Shown here: in pieces, positions 17,118-25,318 of the stretch
Position numbering within the stretch: position 1 is the stretch's first letter
How the letters are laid out: each line of letters starts with the position of its first letter
NCBI RefSeq assembly: GCF_001552275.1
Contig: NZ_BCQW01000026.1
Location: forward strand, 1 to 39,395
DNA length: 39,395 nucleotides
DNA from: Amphibacillus sediminis NBRC 103570
GTDB taxonomy: Bacteria; Bacillota; Bacilli; Bacillales; Amphibacillaceae
Direction of reading: 5' to 3'
Made by a program: the position numbers and the translations under genes
Notes under the pieces: model-generated
Told to the model about the DNA's origin: nothing
Seen by the model: only the letters and a program-made list of their open reading frames with translations
The model's database searches: none

Positions 17118-17364
17118 AAAGAGAAACTTCGTTCAGTGGGGTTTCGACCCATAGGATGTGCTCGTGCAGACGTTGTGACACGACGTCGCGAACTTAGTCA
17201 GCTTCCTCTCTCCCACACTGAACTCAGTTAAACCAATCAGGCTACTGGCTGTTGGATCGCCCACTTAGACATGACGTGCTCCCTTATTTCTTGTAGTGGG
17301 AGTCTTTCAAAAGCCCTTCGATGGGGCGAGTAATCGCAGCCCCAGCCAGTTACACTGCGATAAA
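17118..17364 (+). repeat. Interspersed repeat family 1, copy 4 (full length)
   Basis: Has all modules: 5' stem from TTCAGTGGGG, the GACACGACGTCGCG hairpin, ACTGGCTG / CAGCCAGT enclosing CCCACTT / AGTGGG and GGGGC / GCCCC, and the end ATCGCAG...CTGCGATAAA. It lies downstream of the M42 peptidase gene. Confidence 0.92.
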
Positions 17365-17391
17365 AAAAACCAGTGCAAGGCACTGATTTTT
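17363..17391 (-). terminator. Terminator of the M42 peptidase gene (bidirectional)
   Basis: CAGTGC (17371-17376) pairs with GCACTG (17380-17385). A T run follows on both strands (TTTTTT on +, GGTTTTTTTT on -). It abuts the end of repeat copy 4. Confidence 0.85.
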
Positions 17392-18431
17392 TAATATGCT
17401 ATTAATTTAGACAGTAAATAAGAATATAATAGTAATTCTGTTTGCTCTAAAGCATCAATATGGGTACGCTCATAGGCATGAGAGCTATCAATACCAGGAC
17501 CAATTAACCCATGAATAATATCATGCCCAGCTGTAAGTGCCGCTGAAGCATCAGATCCATAGTATGGATATATATCAAGCTGATAGCCAATTTGATTGGC
17601 TTCAGCTAATTGAACTAAATGTTTTCGTAAGCCAAGATGATATGGACCAGTGGCATCTTTCACACAGATTGATACAGTATATTCATCTGTCGCTTGTCCA
17701 TCACCCATTGCCCCCATATCAACAGCTAAATATTCGACCGCTTCAGGTGGAATATTAGAATTACCACCATAGCCAATCTCCTCATTATTTGAAATGAGGA
17801 AGTGGGTCGTGTAGGGTAAGCGAACTCCTTCTGTGACAATTTTTTTAACTAATTTCATAAGAATAGCTACACTAGCTTTATCATCGAGATGACGTGACTT
17901 GATAAAGCCAGTATCTGTTACTTGAACACGTGGATCAAACGAAACAAAATCCCCTACTTCAATACCAAGCTTTCTAACCTGTTCTGCATTTTCCACCTTG
18001 GCATCAAGACGTACTTCCATATTTTCTTGGTTGCGTTCTGCCGTTCCTGCATCCTTGTAGACATGGACAGAAGTTTGCCGCATCAAAATGGTGCCAGTTA
18101 TCAGCTCTCCTTGAGCTGTTTCAATCTGACAATACTCCCCTTCGATCGCATTATAGCGGAACCCCCCAATTAAATCTAACTTTAATCGGCCATTTGCTTT
18201 TATTTCCTTAACCATCGCACCTAGTGTATCAACGTGAGCAGTAAGCATCCTGTGTTGGTCATTATCCTTTCCAGGGATTGTTGCAACTAATCCACCTTTT
18301 CGGTTACGTTTTGTTTGTACACCTAATTCAGTAAAATAATCTTCGACAAACTGCATAACCTTCCCAGTATTACCTGATGGACTAGGAATTTGAACAAGCT
18401 GTTTAATTAATTCGACCTTTTCATTTACCAT
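17391..18431 (-). CDS. M42-family metallopeptidase (glutamyl aminopeptidase-like)
   Basis: 346 residues, normal for M42 aminopeptidases (YsdC/FrvX/PepA type), which form large cytoplasmic complexes. Two-metal ligands are visible: AHVDT (His66), HLDDK (Asp183), NNEEIG (Glu217 base, Glu218), VDMG (Asp238) and SSHAYERTH (His324). The family trims N-terminal residues from peptides. The ATG is followed by VNEKVELIKQL; GAGGAGAGG stands upstream at 18436-18444. Single gene with its own terminator. Confidence 0.93.
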   Translation of the reverse strand: MVNEKVELIKQLVQIPSPSGNTGKVMQFVEDYFTELGVQTKRNRKGGLVATIPGKDNDQHRMLTAHVDTLGAMVKEIKANGRLKLDLIGGFRYNAIEGEYCQIETAQGELITGTILMRQTSVHVYKDAGTAERNQENMEVRLDAKVENAEQVRKLGIEVGDFVSFDPRVQVTDTGFIKSRHLDDKASVAILMKLVKKIVTEGVRLPYTTHFLISNNEEIGYGGNSNIPPEAVEYLAVDMGAMGDGQATDEYTVSICVKDATGPYHLGLRKHLVQLAEANQIGYQLDIYPYYGSDASAALTAGHDIIHGLIGPGIDSSHAYERTHIDALEQTELLLYSYLLSKLIAY

Positions 18432-18530
18432 TTATCTATTCCTCTCCTCTTATTTGTGAATTAGCACTTTTATTAGCTACTTCGGAGTTGGTCATGCTAT
18501 AATAAGCCATTAGAAAGGAGCATGATGAGC

Positions 18531-18944
18531 ATGAAGCAAACATTAATTTTACATTCTAAATGGAAGACAGCACTAAGCACAAAAGATATGAATGAGTTAA
18601 AATGCTTTTTTGAGCTTCATCAACAAGGAAAATTGCTTCAAACGGCAGAATTGTTTAGCAATACACCTATGCACTTAGTCCCTTTGTATCGAGCCATCAA
18701 CCATTGTAACGAATTATTAATTACTTCATTAATAGAAAATAAAACACCAGACCCTTTTGAATTTCGAGACGTTGAACTTACCTATGTTGAGAATAACAAA
18801 CGCATTGACCAAACGGGTTATACAATTGATCCTTTCTTACTAGCACCTTCTTGTTCAACATTTTGGACATTTATCTTTAGTCAACATGCAGAAATAGCGT
18901 CTATTCCTCGTCACTATCTAGTAGCTAGATTATCTAACCAGTAA
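18531..18944 (+). CDS. SLAP-domain-like protein (single domain)
   Basis: About 137 residues. The layout resembles SLAP domains seen in Bacillaceae S-layer-assembly accessory proteins: an initial LHSKWKTALSTKDMNELKCF, a central LITSLIENKTPDPFEFRDVELTYV, and a C-terminal IDPFLLAPSCSTFWTFIFS. No signal peptide is visible, so it is probably cytoplasmic. Three in-frame ATGs lie close together (18522, 18525, 18531); AAAGGAG at 18514-18520 best fits the last. Its 3' end overlaps the convergent amidotransferase gene by 31 bases. The domain call rests on remembered pattern only. Confidence 0.65.
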   Translation: MKQTLILHSKWKTALSTKDMNELKCFFELHQQGKLLQTAELFSNTPMHLVPLYRAINHCNELLITSLIENKTPDPFEFRDVELTYVENNKRIDQTGYTIDPFLLAPSCSTFWTFIFSQHAEIASIPRHYLVARLSNQ

Positions 18945-19570
18945 AATAGTAGTTGTTTATTATCATGCGGGATGCTCTGTTGCAATATTTCGGCAGCTGA
19001 CTGAACATACAGCGATGGTTCAAGGAAAGCCTGATCCTGCTCAAGTAATATTAAAATACTTTCAATTGTGGATTCTAAATGAAATTGCAGGCCGATAACA
19101 TGATCCTGATACCGAAAGCCTTGATTGAGTGTAGCCGGATTGGTATACAGTCTGGTCGATCCATTTGGTAAGGTAAATTGTTCCTGGTGCCAATGAAAAA
19201 CCAAATATTCTTGATTTGTTCTAAGATCAGTAACTGGAAACCAGCCCGCTTCCCTTTCCTTACCTATAAAAACCTCTCCACCTAATGCCTTAACAATTTG
19301 CTGTGCCCCTAAGCAAATACCCAAAATCGGTTTTTTCATACTTATCAATTGTTTGATCAGTTGACGTTCCTCTTCTAGCCAGTAAGGCTCTGGATCATTA
19401 GCACTCATTGGACCACCTAACATAATTAAGAAATCAATCTCATCACCGTTTGGAACTTGATCACCTCGATATAGTTGATGAAGCACCAGCTGATGACCAC
19501 GCTCTTTAACCCAATCATTAATAGCTGCTGGTTCCTCAAATGCAACATGTTGTATAAGGTCAATCTTCAT
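18914..19570 (-). CDS. Class I glutamine amidotransferase (GMP-synthase-like)
   Basis: 218 residues, a single type 1 GATase domain. The catalytic triad is visible: Cys86 in LGICLGAQQ, His164 and Glu166 in LQFHLES. LGGPMSANDP near residue 52 forms the oxyanion region. Such stand-alone domains hydrolyse glutamine or gamma-glutamyl compounds; partner and substrate are not shown by context. The ATG has AAAGGAG upstream. Convergent and overlapping with the SLAP-like gene, which hints at antisense interplay at their 3' ends. Confidence 0.9.
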   Translation of the reverse strand: MKIDLIQHVAFEEPAAINDWVKERGHQLVLHQLYRGDQVPNGDEIDFLIMLGGPMSANDPEPYWLEEERQLIKQLISMKKPILGICLGAQQIVKALGGEVFIGKEREAGWFPVTDLRTNQEYLVFHWHQEQFTLPNGSTRLYTNPATLNQGFRYQDHVIGLQFHLESTIESILILLEQDQAFLEPSLYVQSAAEILQQSIPHDNKQLLFYWLDNLATR

Positions 19571-19606
19571 TATCCCAACTCCTTTGTCTTATTTTAACAT
19601 AAATTT

Positions 19607-19718
19607 CCGCCAAAAATCTGTGGTATCCATCGGAGGCTTTAACTTTTATTAGCCGGAGAGTTTCTAAATGGCATACTCTCAAAACTAATAGAAGTGGAAG
19701 ACTTTTGTTAAATGGAGT
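19607..19718 (+). repeat. Interspersed repeat family 2, copy B (diverged)
   Basis: Shares CCAAAAATCTGTGG, ATCGGAGGCTTTAACTTTTA and a terminal ACTTTTGTTAAATGGAGT with copy A, with a divergent middle. It lies between the amidotransferase gene and the antiporter; the short minus-strand frame across it is a by-product. Confidence 0.6.
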
Positions 19719-19857
19719 TAAATCAAACAATTGTTTATCTTCTTGGAGCCGCCGAAGCTTGTCATTTCCCGATAAATGAATTTTACAAAAAAAATACTGA
19801 AAAAAAACAGCAGCTATGCTATTATTATTTCTTATTACAAATTCGGAGGTATGCTTC

Positions 19858-21920
19858 ATGTTTGAACCCGTTCAAGAGCCTGTGGTAATCTTCGCCATTG
19901 CGGTCACTGTCTTTTTAGTCACACCTTTTATTATGGTACGACTCCGTATGCCCGGAATCATTGGACCCATTATTGCTGGTATCATTTTAGGACCGTATGG
20001 TTTAAATATATTGGCACGTGATAGCACAATAGAATTACTTGGAACGGTTGGTCTTTTGTTTATCATTTTTATAGCTGGTCTAGAGCTTGATATCGATGGT
20101 TTTAAAAAATACCGTCATCGTAGCTTAGTTTTTGGTTTATTATCGTTCAATGTACCCTTAATAATTGGATTCATCCTTGGATTACTATTTAAATTTAGCT
20201 TTTCAGCGGCACTTTTATTAGGGTCTATTCTTGGCTCACATACTCTACTTGCCTACCCAATTGCAAGTAAAATGGGGGTAAACAAAAATAAAGCCGTGAT
20301 TACAGCTATTGGCGGCACACTCGTAACAGACTCCTTTGCAATGGTCTTTTTGGCGATTATTTCCGGAATGGCTGTAGGTCAAGTCAATGCTCAATTTTGG
20401 TTTCAACTGATCTTTTCAATCGTGCTTTATGCTACCCTTGTTTTAATTATTGTTCCGTTCTTATCTAAAAGTTTTTTCAAAATTCCTGGTATTGACGGAG
20501 CAAATGAGTTTAATTATGTTATGGTCATTTTATTCATATCAGGTTGGATGGCATTTTACGCTGGTTTACAACCGATTATCGGGGCATTCCTTGCTGGCCT
20601 GAGCCTAAACCGCTACATTTTCCCACATGGCTCGTTAATGACCGGATTAAGTTTACCGCCAACGCTTTATTTATTCCATTCTTCTTGTTATCAGTTGGAA
20701 TGCTTATGGATCTATCTGCGCTCTTCTCAAGTTGGCAGGCTTTAATCTTGACGATTAGTATCGTTTTCGCTTTATTAGTAGGTAAATATTTAGCAAGCTT
20801 TATTGCATCTTATATTTTCAAGTACAACCAAGATGAATGTCATGTCATGTTTGGTTTGTCTACACCACAAGCCGCAGCAACTCTAGCAGCGACACTTGTC
20901 GGTTTCGATCTTAACTTGCTTAATCAAGCGACAGTTAATGCGATTATTATTTTAATTTTAATTTCTTGTATGATCGGACCCTTTATCACTGAAAAGTATG
21001 CACGGAAGCTAATCAAACACGAGTCATCATCAGCGGACGACAGTAAAGAGAAACGCCCTGAGCGTATTTTAATCCCTATCGCTAATCCGAATACTATGGA
21101 ATCGTTAATGGATTTAGCCTTTCTTGTTCGAGTGGCTACAAAATCAGAAGAAGCTATTTATCCATTAAAGGTGATTAACAAAAATGCTAAAGAAGCTGAA
21201 TCAGATGTTGCCACTGCCGAAAAAATGTTAGGGCATGCCATCTTTTATGCTGCTGGTGCTGAGGTTCCCGTTCGTCCGTTAACACGTGTTGATAACAGTA
21301 TTGGGTGGGGAATTGAACGTGCTGTAACCGAAGAAAGGATTACCACAATCGTAACCGGATGGAATGGGGCAAAATCTAGTACTGAAAAAGTATTTGGTGG
21401 TATTATTGATAATGTGCTTGATCACACTTATATTCGAGCGATGATCGTTAAACAAGTTCAACCGATACAAACGACAGAACGGATGGTTGTCCTACTGCCT
21501 AATGGCATTACTGCCAAACCAGGCTTTAAGGATGCTTTACGTGTAGTAAAAAATATTACAAAGCAGCTAAGCTGTAAAGTGATGTTTATCATAATGGATG
21601 ATGAATTTGAGGAGATCTCGACATATGTTAGTGACGTTAAACCAGCTATCCAAGCCTCGTTTACACATTTACCCGACTGGGAAATGCTCGAACGTTATTG
21701 CTCAAAGCTAAGTAAAGACGATCTGGTTATGGCGATTAGCGCCCGCAGAGGAACTGTTGCTTGGCATCCAAATCTAGAGGCATTACCAGATAAGCTCGCT
21801 CATAATGTAACACAAAACTTTATCGTTTTTTATCCTTATGAAAATCATGAAGTGGATTTAAGAGGTTCACGAGGGACTGTATTACCGAACATCGCCTCAA
21901 GCTGGGAACCCAATCAATAA
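19858..21920 (+). pseudogene. Frameshifted CPA2-family cation:proton antiporter with C-terminal USP-like domain
   Basis: One gene split by a single missing base. Codons 1-261 encode membrane helices of a Kef/Nap-type antiporter (MPGIIGPIIAGIILGPYG, GGTLVTDSFAMV). The frame then changes at 20638-20643: ATGACCGG would restore the family sequence LMNRIKFTANALFIPFFL if it read ATGAACCGG. The second frame continues to 21920 with the last membrane helices and ~240 cytoplasmic residues resembling a universal-stress-protein domain. Repaired length is about 687 residues. GGAGG stands eight bases before the ATG. It may be a recent inactivation, a sequencing error in a near-homopolymer, or programmed slippage; the rest looks conserved. 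Confidence 0.88.
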
Positions 21921-22011
21921 CATTCAGTATCTTGTTCTATAGCAGTTAATTTAAATCCATATGCTAGATTCATGAGTGACCAATTGAAAAGTGATGTTGG
22001 CATTTTCTAGT

Positions 22012-22052
22012 CAAAAAAACGTCGAGATGGATTGACATCGCCATCTCGACGT
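22012..22052 (-). terminator. Terminator of the RluA/HTH operon
   Basis: ACGTCGAGATGG (22019-22030) pairs perfectly with CCATCTCGACGT (22041-22052). On the minus strand TTTTTTTGA follows. No T tract follows on the plus strand, so it mainly serves the minus-strand genes. Confidence 0.88.
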
Positions 22053-22174
22053 TCCCTAAATTAGGTTCTCTCTCCGATTATGTGTTCATCTTGTAGCCTC
22101 TAAAACCTGTTGTCCCAACCCAAACAGCTCAAACAGAGAATGATTTCCCGTTCCTTTTTCATTTCATCCAAAGA

Positions 22175-22405
22175 TTAATCTTCATCCTTTACATAGATAC
22201 TCTCTGGAATGGGCTGATTCAATATTTCTTGCATAAGCGCTCTATACTTCTCAAGTTGTTTTAAGTGTGTATCAAATTGAGCTGTATTGACAAGGTATAT
22301 CTCCCCATCGTGTACAGCTCGAATCCGTTGCTGAAAGATTAACTGTCGTACTTCTTTTTCAGAAATCTTTAAGTACTCTGCTGCTGCTTCAATCGTTACA
22401 TACAT
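22175..22405 (-). CDS. Excisionase-type helix-turn-helix (HTH_17) protein
   Basis: 76 residues. The N-terminal ~50 are a MerR/excisionase-like winged helix: YVTIEAAAEYLKISEKEVRQ, then LIFQQRIRAVHDGEIYLVNT. The tail is helical. It starts five bases after the pseudouridine synthase stop, so the two share a transcript. No phage genes lie nearby, so this is likely a small host DNA-binding protein rather than an Xis. Target unknown. Confidence 0.85.
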   Translation of the reverse strand: MYVTIEAAAEYLKISEKEVRQLIFQQRIRAVHDGEIYLVNTAQFDTHLKQLEKYRALMQEILNQPIPESIYVKDED

Positions 22406-22410
22406 TTAGT

Positions 22411-23277
22411 TTAAAGCCCCTTTACTTTGAATCGTTTTGGGATAGGTGATTCAAAGCTGAAAAATTCCTTTGTCCACGGGTGCCTAATACGAAGTACTGA
22501 TGCATGTAGCCCAAGTCGACCGATTGGGTTAGTTGTGGCTTGATACTTCTTGTCACCGACAACAGGGTGACCTATTGATGCGAGCTGAACACGAATTTGG
22601 TTTTTACGCCCTGTTTCAAGCGTAACTCTCAGTAGTGAATAATGGCTAGATTGATCCATTACCGTATAGTGTAAGACTGCTTGTTTGGCACCTTGAGCAT
22701 TTTTACTAATGTACATCTGGTGTGTTTTCGTCTCCTTTAACCAAGATGTGATCGTATCCTGCTGTTTTTTTACCTTACCTTCGACAAGCGCAATATAGGC
22801 GCGTTCCTTAACAAGGTGCTTCCAATTCTCTTGAAGCGCATGTTTAGTCCGTTCATTTTTGGCAAATATCATCACTCCTGATGTATCTCGGTCAAGTCGA
22901 TGGACGATAAAAATTCGTGCTTTCGGATTAGACTGTTGGACATAAGCCATGAGCTGCCGATAAGCCGTTAACTGTTTTTCCCCTTTTTTAGAGGCAATCG
23001 TTAGCAGGCCTACTTCCTTGTTAATCACAATGATATCCTCATCCTCAAACATAATGCGCATCCCCGAAAATTTAACAGAGATAGGAGCTTGCTTGAGAAC
23101 CTCAACACTTTGTCCTGGCGTCAACATTGCGTTATACCTTTTTTCCTGGTTACCGTCTACATACACTTGGCCTCTTGCCAGAACTCCCTTGATATAGTTA
23201 CGACCACGATCAATCTTAGCTAATAGAAACGATAATAGCTCCGTTTCTTCAGTTACTTTAAATAATTGTTTCTTCAT
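22411..23277 (-). CDS. RluA-family RNA pseudouridine synthase
   Basis: 288 residues. An N-terminal S4-like RNA-binding region (~12-62, with GVLARGQVYVDG) precedes the catalytic domain. The RluA signature HRLDRDTSG places catalytic aspartate at 129, and the later GRKNQIRVQLASIGHPVVGDKKY is conserved. It isomerises uridine to pseudouridine in rRNA or tRNA; the exact site cannot be told from sequence. ATG start. First gene of a pair with an HTH protein. Confidence 0.93.
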   Translation of the reverse strand: MKKQLFKVTEETELLSFLLAKIDRGRNYIKGVLARGQVYVDGNQEKRYNAMLTPGQSVEVLKQAPISVKFSGMRIMFEDEDIIVINKEVGLLTIASKKGEKQLTAYRQLMAYVQQSNPKARIFIVHRLDRDTSGVMIFAKNERTKHALQENWKHLVKERAYIALVEGKVKKQQDTITSWLKETKTHQMYISKNAQGAKQAVLHYTVMDQSSHYSLLRVTLETGRKNQIRVQLASIGHPVVGDKKYQATTNPIGRLGLHASVLRIRHPWTKEFFSFESPIPKRFKVKGL

Positions 23278-23328
23278 CTTTTATCCATTTTCCTATCTTT
23301 AAGTATATGATGAGTCTTTCCATGTTCG

Positions 23329-23871
23329 TTATTTTTGCCAATCTCGCTTTAATAATCCATACAGTACATGATCAACATAGTGATCATTCACCCATTCTGC
23401 TTCACGGATAACGCCTTCCTCGACAAATGCAAGCTTCTCAGCAATGCCCCGACTCGCCTTATTAAAGAAAACCGCTCGCAACTGAATGCGATTGAGTGCT
23501 AAATGATTAAAGCCATAGTTAATAATGGCTTTGACAGCTTTCGTCATGATCCCTTTTCTAAGAAAAGGTTCCCCTAACCAATAGCCTAGCTCCGCCTTCC
23601 GGTTCGACCAATCAATTTGATTAAAGCCAACAAGACCAGCAATTTGCTCATCAACTAAAATAACAGACACAAACGATTGCTCTTCTGCATTACTATGGAC
23701 GGTTGATTGGACGAATGACTTGGTATCATTTGGATGAACAGTCCCGTCAACAAACGCTAAGTACTCACGCAAATGAGCTCTAGATTGATTAATCATTTGA
23801 TAAAGCTTCTCACTATCCTGTAATTCAAGTGGCTTTAATGTCAAACCCGGTTCGATTTGATAACTAAACAT
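23329..23871 (-). CDS. GNAT-family N-acetyltransferase (RimJ/RimL, YdaF type)
   Basis: About 180 residues with the RimJ/RimL layout: LTLKPLELQDSEKLYQMINQ, IAGLVGFNQIDWSNRKAELGYWLG, the acetyl-CoA loop region LRKGIMTKAVKAI, and NRIQLRAVFFNKASRGIAEKLAF. It would transfer acetyl from acetyl-CoA to a protein N-terminus or small amine. The frame extends five codons to a TTG inside GGAGGGG; the ATG at 23871 is the better start. Stands alone between RluA and the antiporter gene. Confidence 0.9.
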   Translation of the reverse strand: MFSYQIEPGLTLKPLELQDSEKLYQMINQSRAHLREYLAFVDGTVHPNDTKSFVQSTVHSNAEEQSFVSVILVDEQIAGLVGFNQIDWSNRKAELGYWLGEPFLRKGIMTKAVKAIINYGFNHLALNRIQLRAVFFNKASRGIAEKLAFVEEGVIREAEWVNDHYVDHVLYGLLKRDWQK

Positions 23872-23945
23872 GGCATTCCCCTCCAAAGCTTTCTTTTATT
23901 ATAATGAAGATTATGCGGTTAAGCTATCTTTTTTCACTTTTTTTC

Positions 23946-25121
23946 TCAGCCTTTATTGAGTAGTTTCGGGGCTGACCATTTAATGCCAATCGCTCCTAAA
24001 GGAGCAGTTATCACGATTGCCAAAACAGCAACAGCTAAGATAAGTTGACCTGCTTCAACACCAGCCATTAATGGTAATGAACCGATAGCTGCTTGAACTG
24101 TTGCTTTAGGGGTATAAGCAATTAAACAAAACAAGCGCTCTTTCCAGTTTAATGAGGAACCTAAGGTAGCGACAAAAACACCGATCCCTCTGCCTAGCAA
24201 GCCAATCACGATAATGACAGCTCCTAATAGCCCTGCTTGGAGCGCAACACTTAAGTTAACTTCAGCCCCTACGAGTGTGAACAGAAGAATTTGAGCAAAA
24301 ACCCAGAGCTCTGTGAGGCGATGACTTAACCGCTCCGCTTCTGTAGGTTGGTTTTTAAATAACATTAAGCCAACTGTCATAATACCGATTAAACCAGCTA
24401 TACCAAGCCAGTCACTAACATGGTAATAGAGGATTAGTAATCCAAGTAACAGTAATAATTGATCGATACCATGATTGTTAAATTGAAATTTTTTAAAGAG
24501 AAATAGCACGACTATCGCGACAATTAACCCAGTTAAAATACCACCACCAATTGCAAGTGGAATTTTCCCTATTTCAAGCCATAGATTGGTTTGGCTAGCT
24601 GTACCTAACCCGAGAAATAAGGTGAATAGGGTAATGGCAAAAACATCATCTAGTGATGCCCCTGCTAATACTAAGGTTGGAACGTGTTTGTCTTTACCAT
24701 AGTCTAATTGCTTTAATTCGACCATGCTAGGAACAACTACTGCTGGTGAGACAGCAGCAAGAATAAAGCCGAGCATGCCTGCTTCTGCCCACTCCAAACC
24801 AAAGATAAATCGTGCAGCAACTAGCACGGTTATTCCCTCAAATAAACAAGGAATGCTTGCAAATAAGAGCGCACGTTTACCAATCTGCTTTATGTGATCA
24901 GGAGTGATCCCTAACCCAGCACGTATGAGGATAATGATTAATGCAAGTGCTCGTAAATCTCCAGAGATATGGAGCATATCGGCATCTAACCAATTGAATA
25001 AAGCTGGGCCAAGTATGATACCAGCAATAAGCATACCTACTAATTCAGGTAATCGAATCATCCGAGCTAATTTTCCAGCCGCATAACCTAAGACGATTAG
25101 CAATCCTAAACTTACTAACAT
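23946..25121 (-). CDS. CPA2-type Na+(K+)/H+ antiporter under an attenuator leader
   Basis: 391 residues, 12 or so membrane helices, no cytoplasmic domain. Family marks are LPELVGMLIAGIILGPALF at residue ~24, the AAVSPAVVVPSM region, and GASLDDVFAI with an Asp-Asp pair near residue 158; in Nap/Nha-type proteins such a pair marks electrogenic Na+/H+ exchange. The ATG follows GAGGG. A SigA promoter and a structured leader with a terminator precede it, so expression is probably set by premature termination. Ion specificity is inferred, not shown. Confidence 0.9.
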   Translation of the reverse strand: MLVSLGLLIVLGYAAGKLARMIRLPELVGMLIAGIILGPALFNWLDADMLHISGDLRALALIIILIRAGLGITPDHIKQIGKRALLFASIPCLFEGITVLVAARFIFGLEWAEAGMLGFILAAVSPAVVVPSMVELKQLDYGKDKHVPTLVLAGASLDDVFAITLFTLFLGLGTASQTNLWLEIGKIPLAIGGGILTGLIVAIVVLFLFKKFQFNNHGIDQLLLLLGLLILYYHVSDWLGIAGLIGIMTVGLMLFKNQPTEAERLSHRLTELWVFAQILLFTLVGAEVNLSVALQAGLLGAVIIVIGLLGRGIGVFVATLGSSLNWKERLFCLIAYTPKATVQAAIGSLPLMAGVEAGQLILAVAVLAIVITAPLGAIGIKWSAPKLLNKG

Positions 25122-25151
25122 AATCGTTCCCTCCTGTTGATCAGTTTAGAC

Positions 25152-25205
25152 AAAAAATAGCCTCTACAAAAGACAGGATCCACTCCTGAAATTTGTAGAA
25201 GCTAT
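25152..25205 (-). terminator. Intrinsic terminator in the antiporter leader (attenuator)
   Basis: On the minus strand TTTGTAGA-region arms 25192-25205 and 25157-25170 pair over 14 bases with one G-U, extended by TCCTG/CAGGA inside, and TTTTTTG follows. It stands 30 bases before the antiporter ATG and after an upstream structured RNA, the arrangement of a transcription attenuator. Confidence 0.88.
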
Positions 25206-25267
25206 CGGCAGTTGCGGTTTGGGGGTTTCCCCTGGTGAGCCTCTCCACCATTTTTCATTTGCTGCCT
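25206..25267 (-). ncRNA. Structured leader RNA, candidate riboswitch aptamer of unassigned class
   Basis: On the minus strand GGCAG (25266-25262) pairs with CTGCC (25211-25207) to close a domain holding two hairpins: GGTG-GAGAGGCT-CACC and GGGG-AAA-CCCC. The closing stem directly adjoins the first arm of the downstream terminator, so mutually exclusive folds are possible. I cannot match it to the purine, SAM, TPP, glycine, fluoride, ydaO, yybP-ykoY or T-box classes. Confidence 0.6.
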
Positions 25268-25268
25268 T

Positions 25269-25297
25269 AATATAGCACAGCATCATAATAAAGTCAA
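25269..25297 (-). promoter_or_regulatory. SigA promoter of the antiporter leader
   Basis: On the minus strand TTGACT (25297-25292) and TATATT (25274-25269) with a 17-base spacer. Transcription would begin at about the first base of the GGCAG closing stem, which supports the leader RNA as a real unit. Confidence 0.8.
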
Positions 25298-25318
25298 ACG
25301 ACCTTAATTGATATATTA

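Noticed and set aside
16901-17152. 83-codon minus-strand frame
   Set aside because: It spans family 2 copy C and the start of family 1 copy 4, with no ribosome binding site.
19560-19859. 99-codon minus-strand frame
   Set aside because: It crosses family 2 copy B and antisense to the antiporter start; not coding.
22175-22405. Phage or integrative element from the excisionase-like HTH gene
   Set aside because: No integrase, attachment site or phage gene nearby; it is coupled to a housekeeping pseudouridine synthase.
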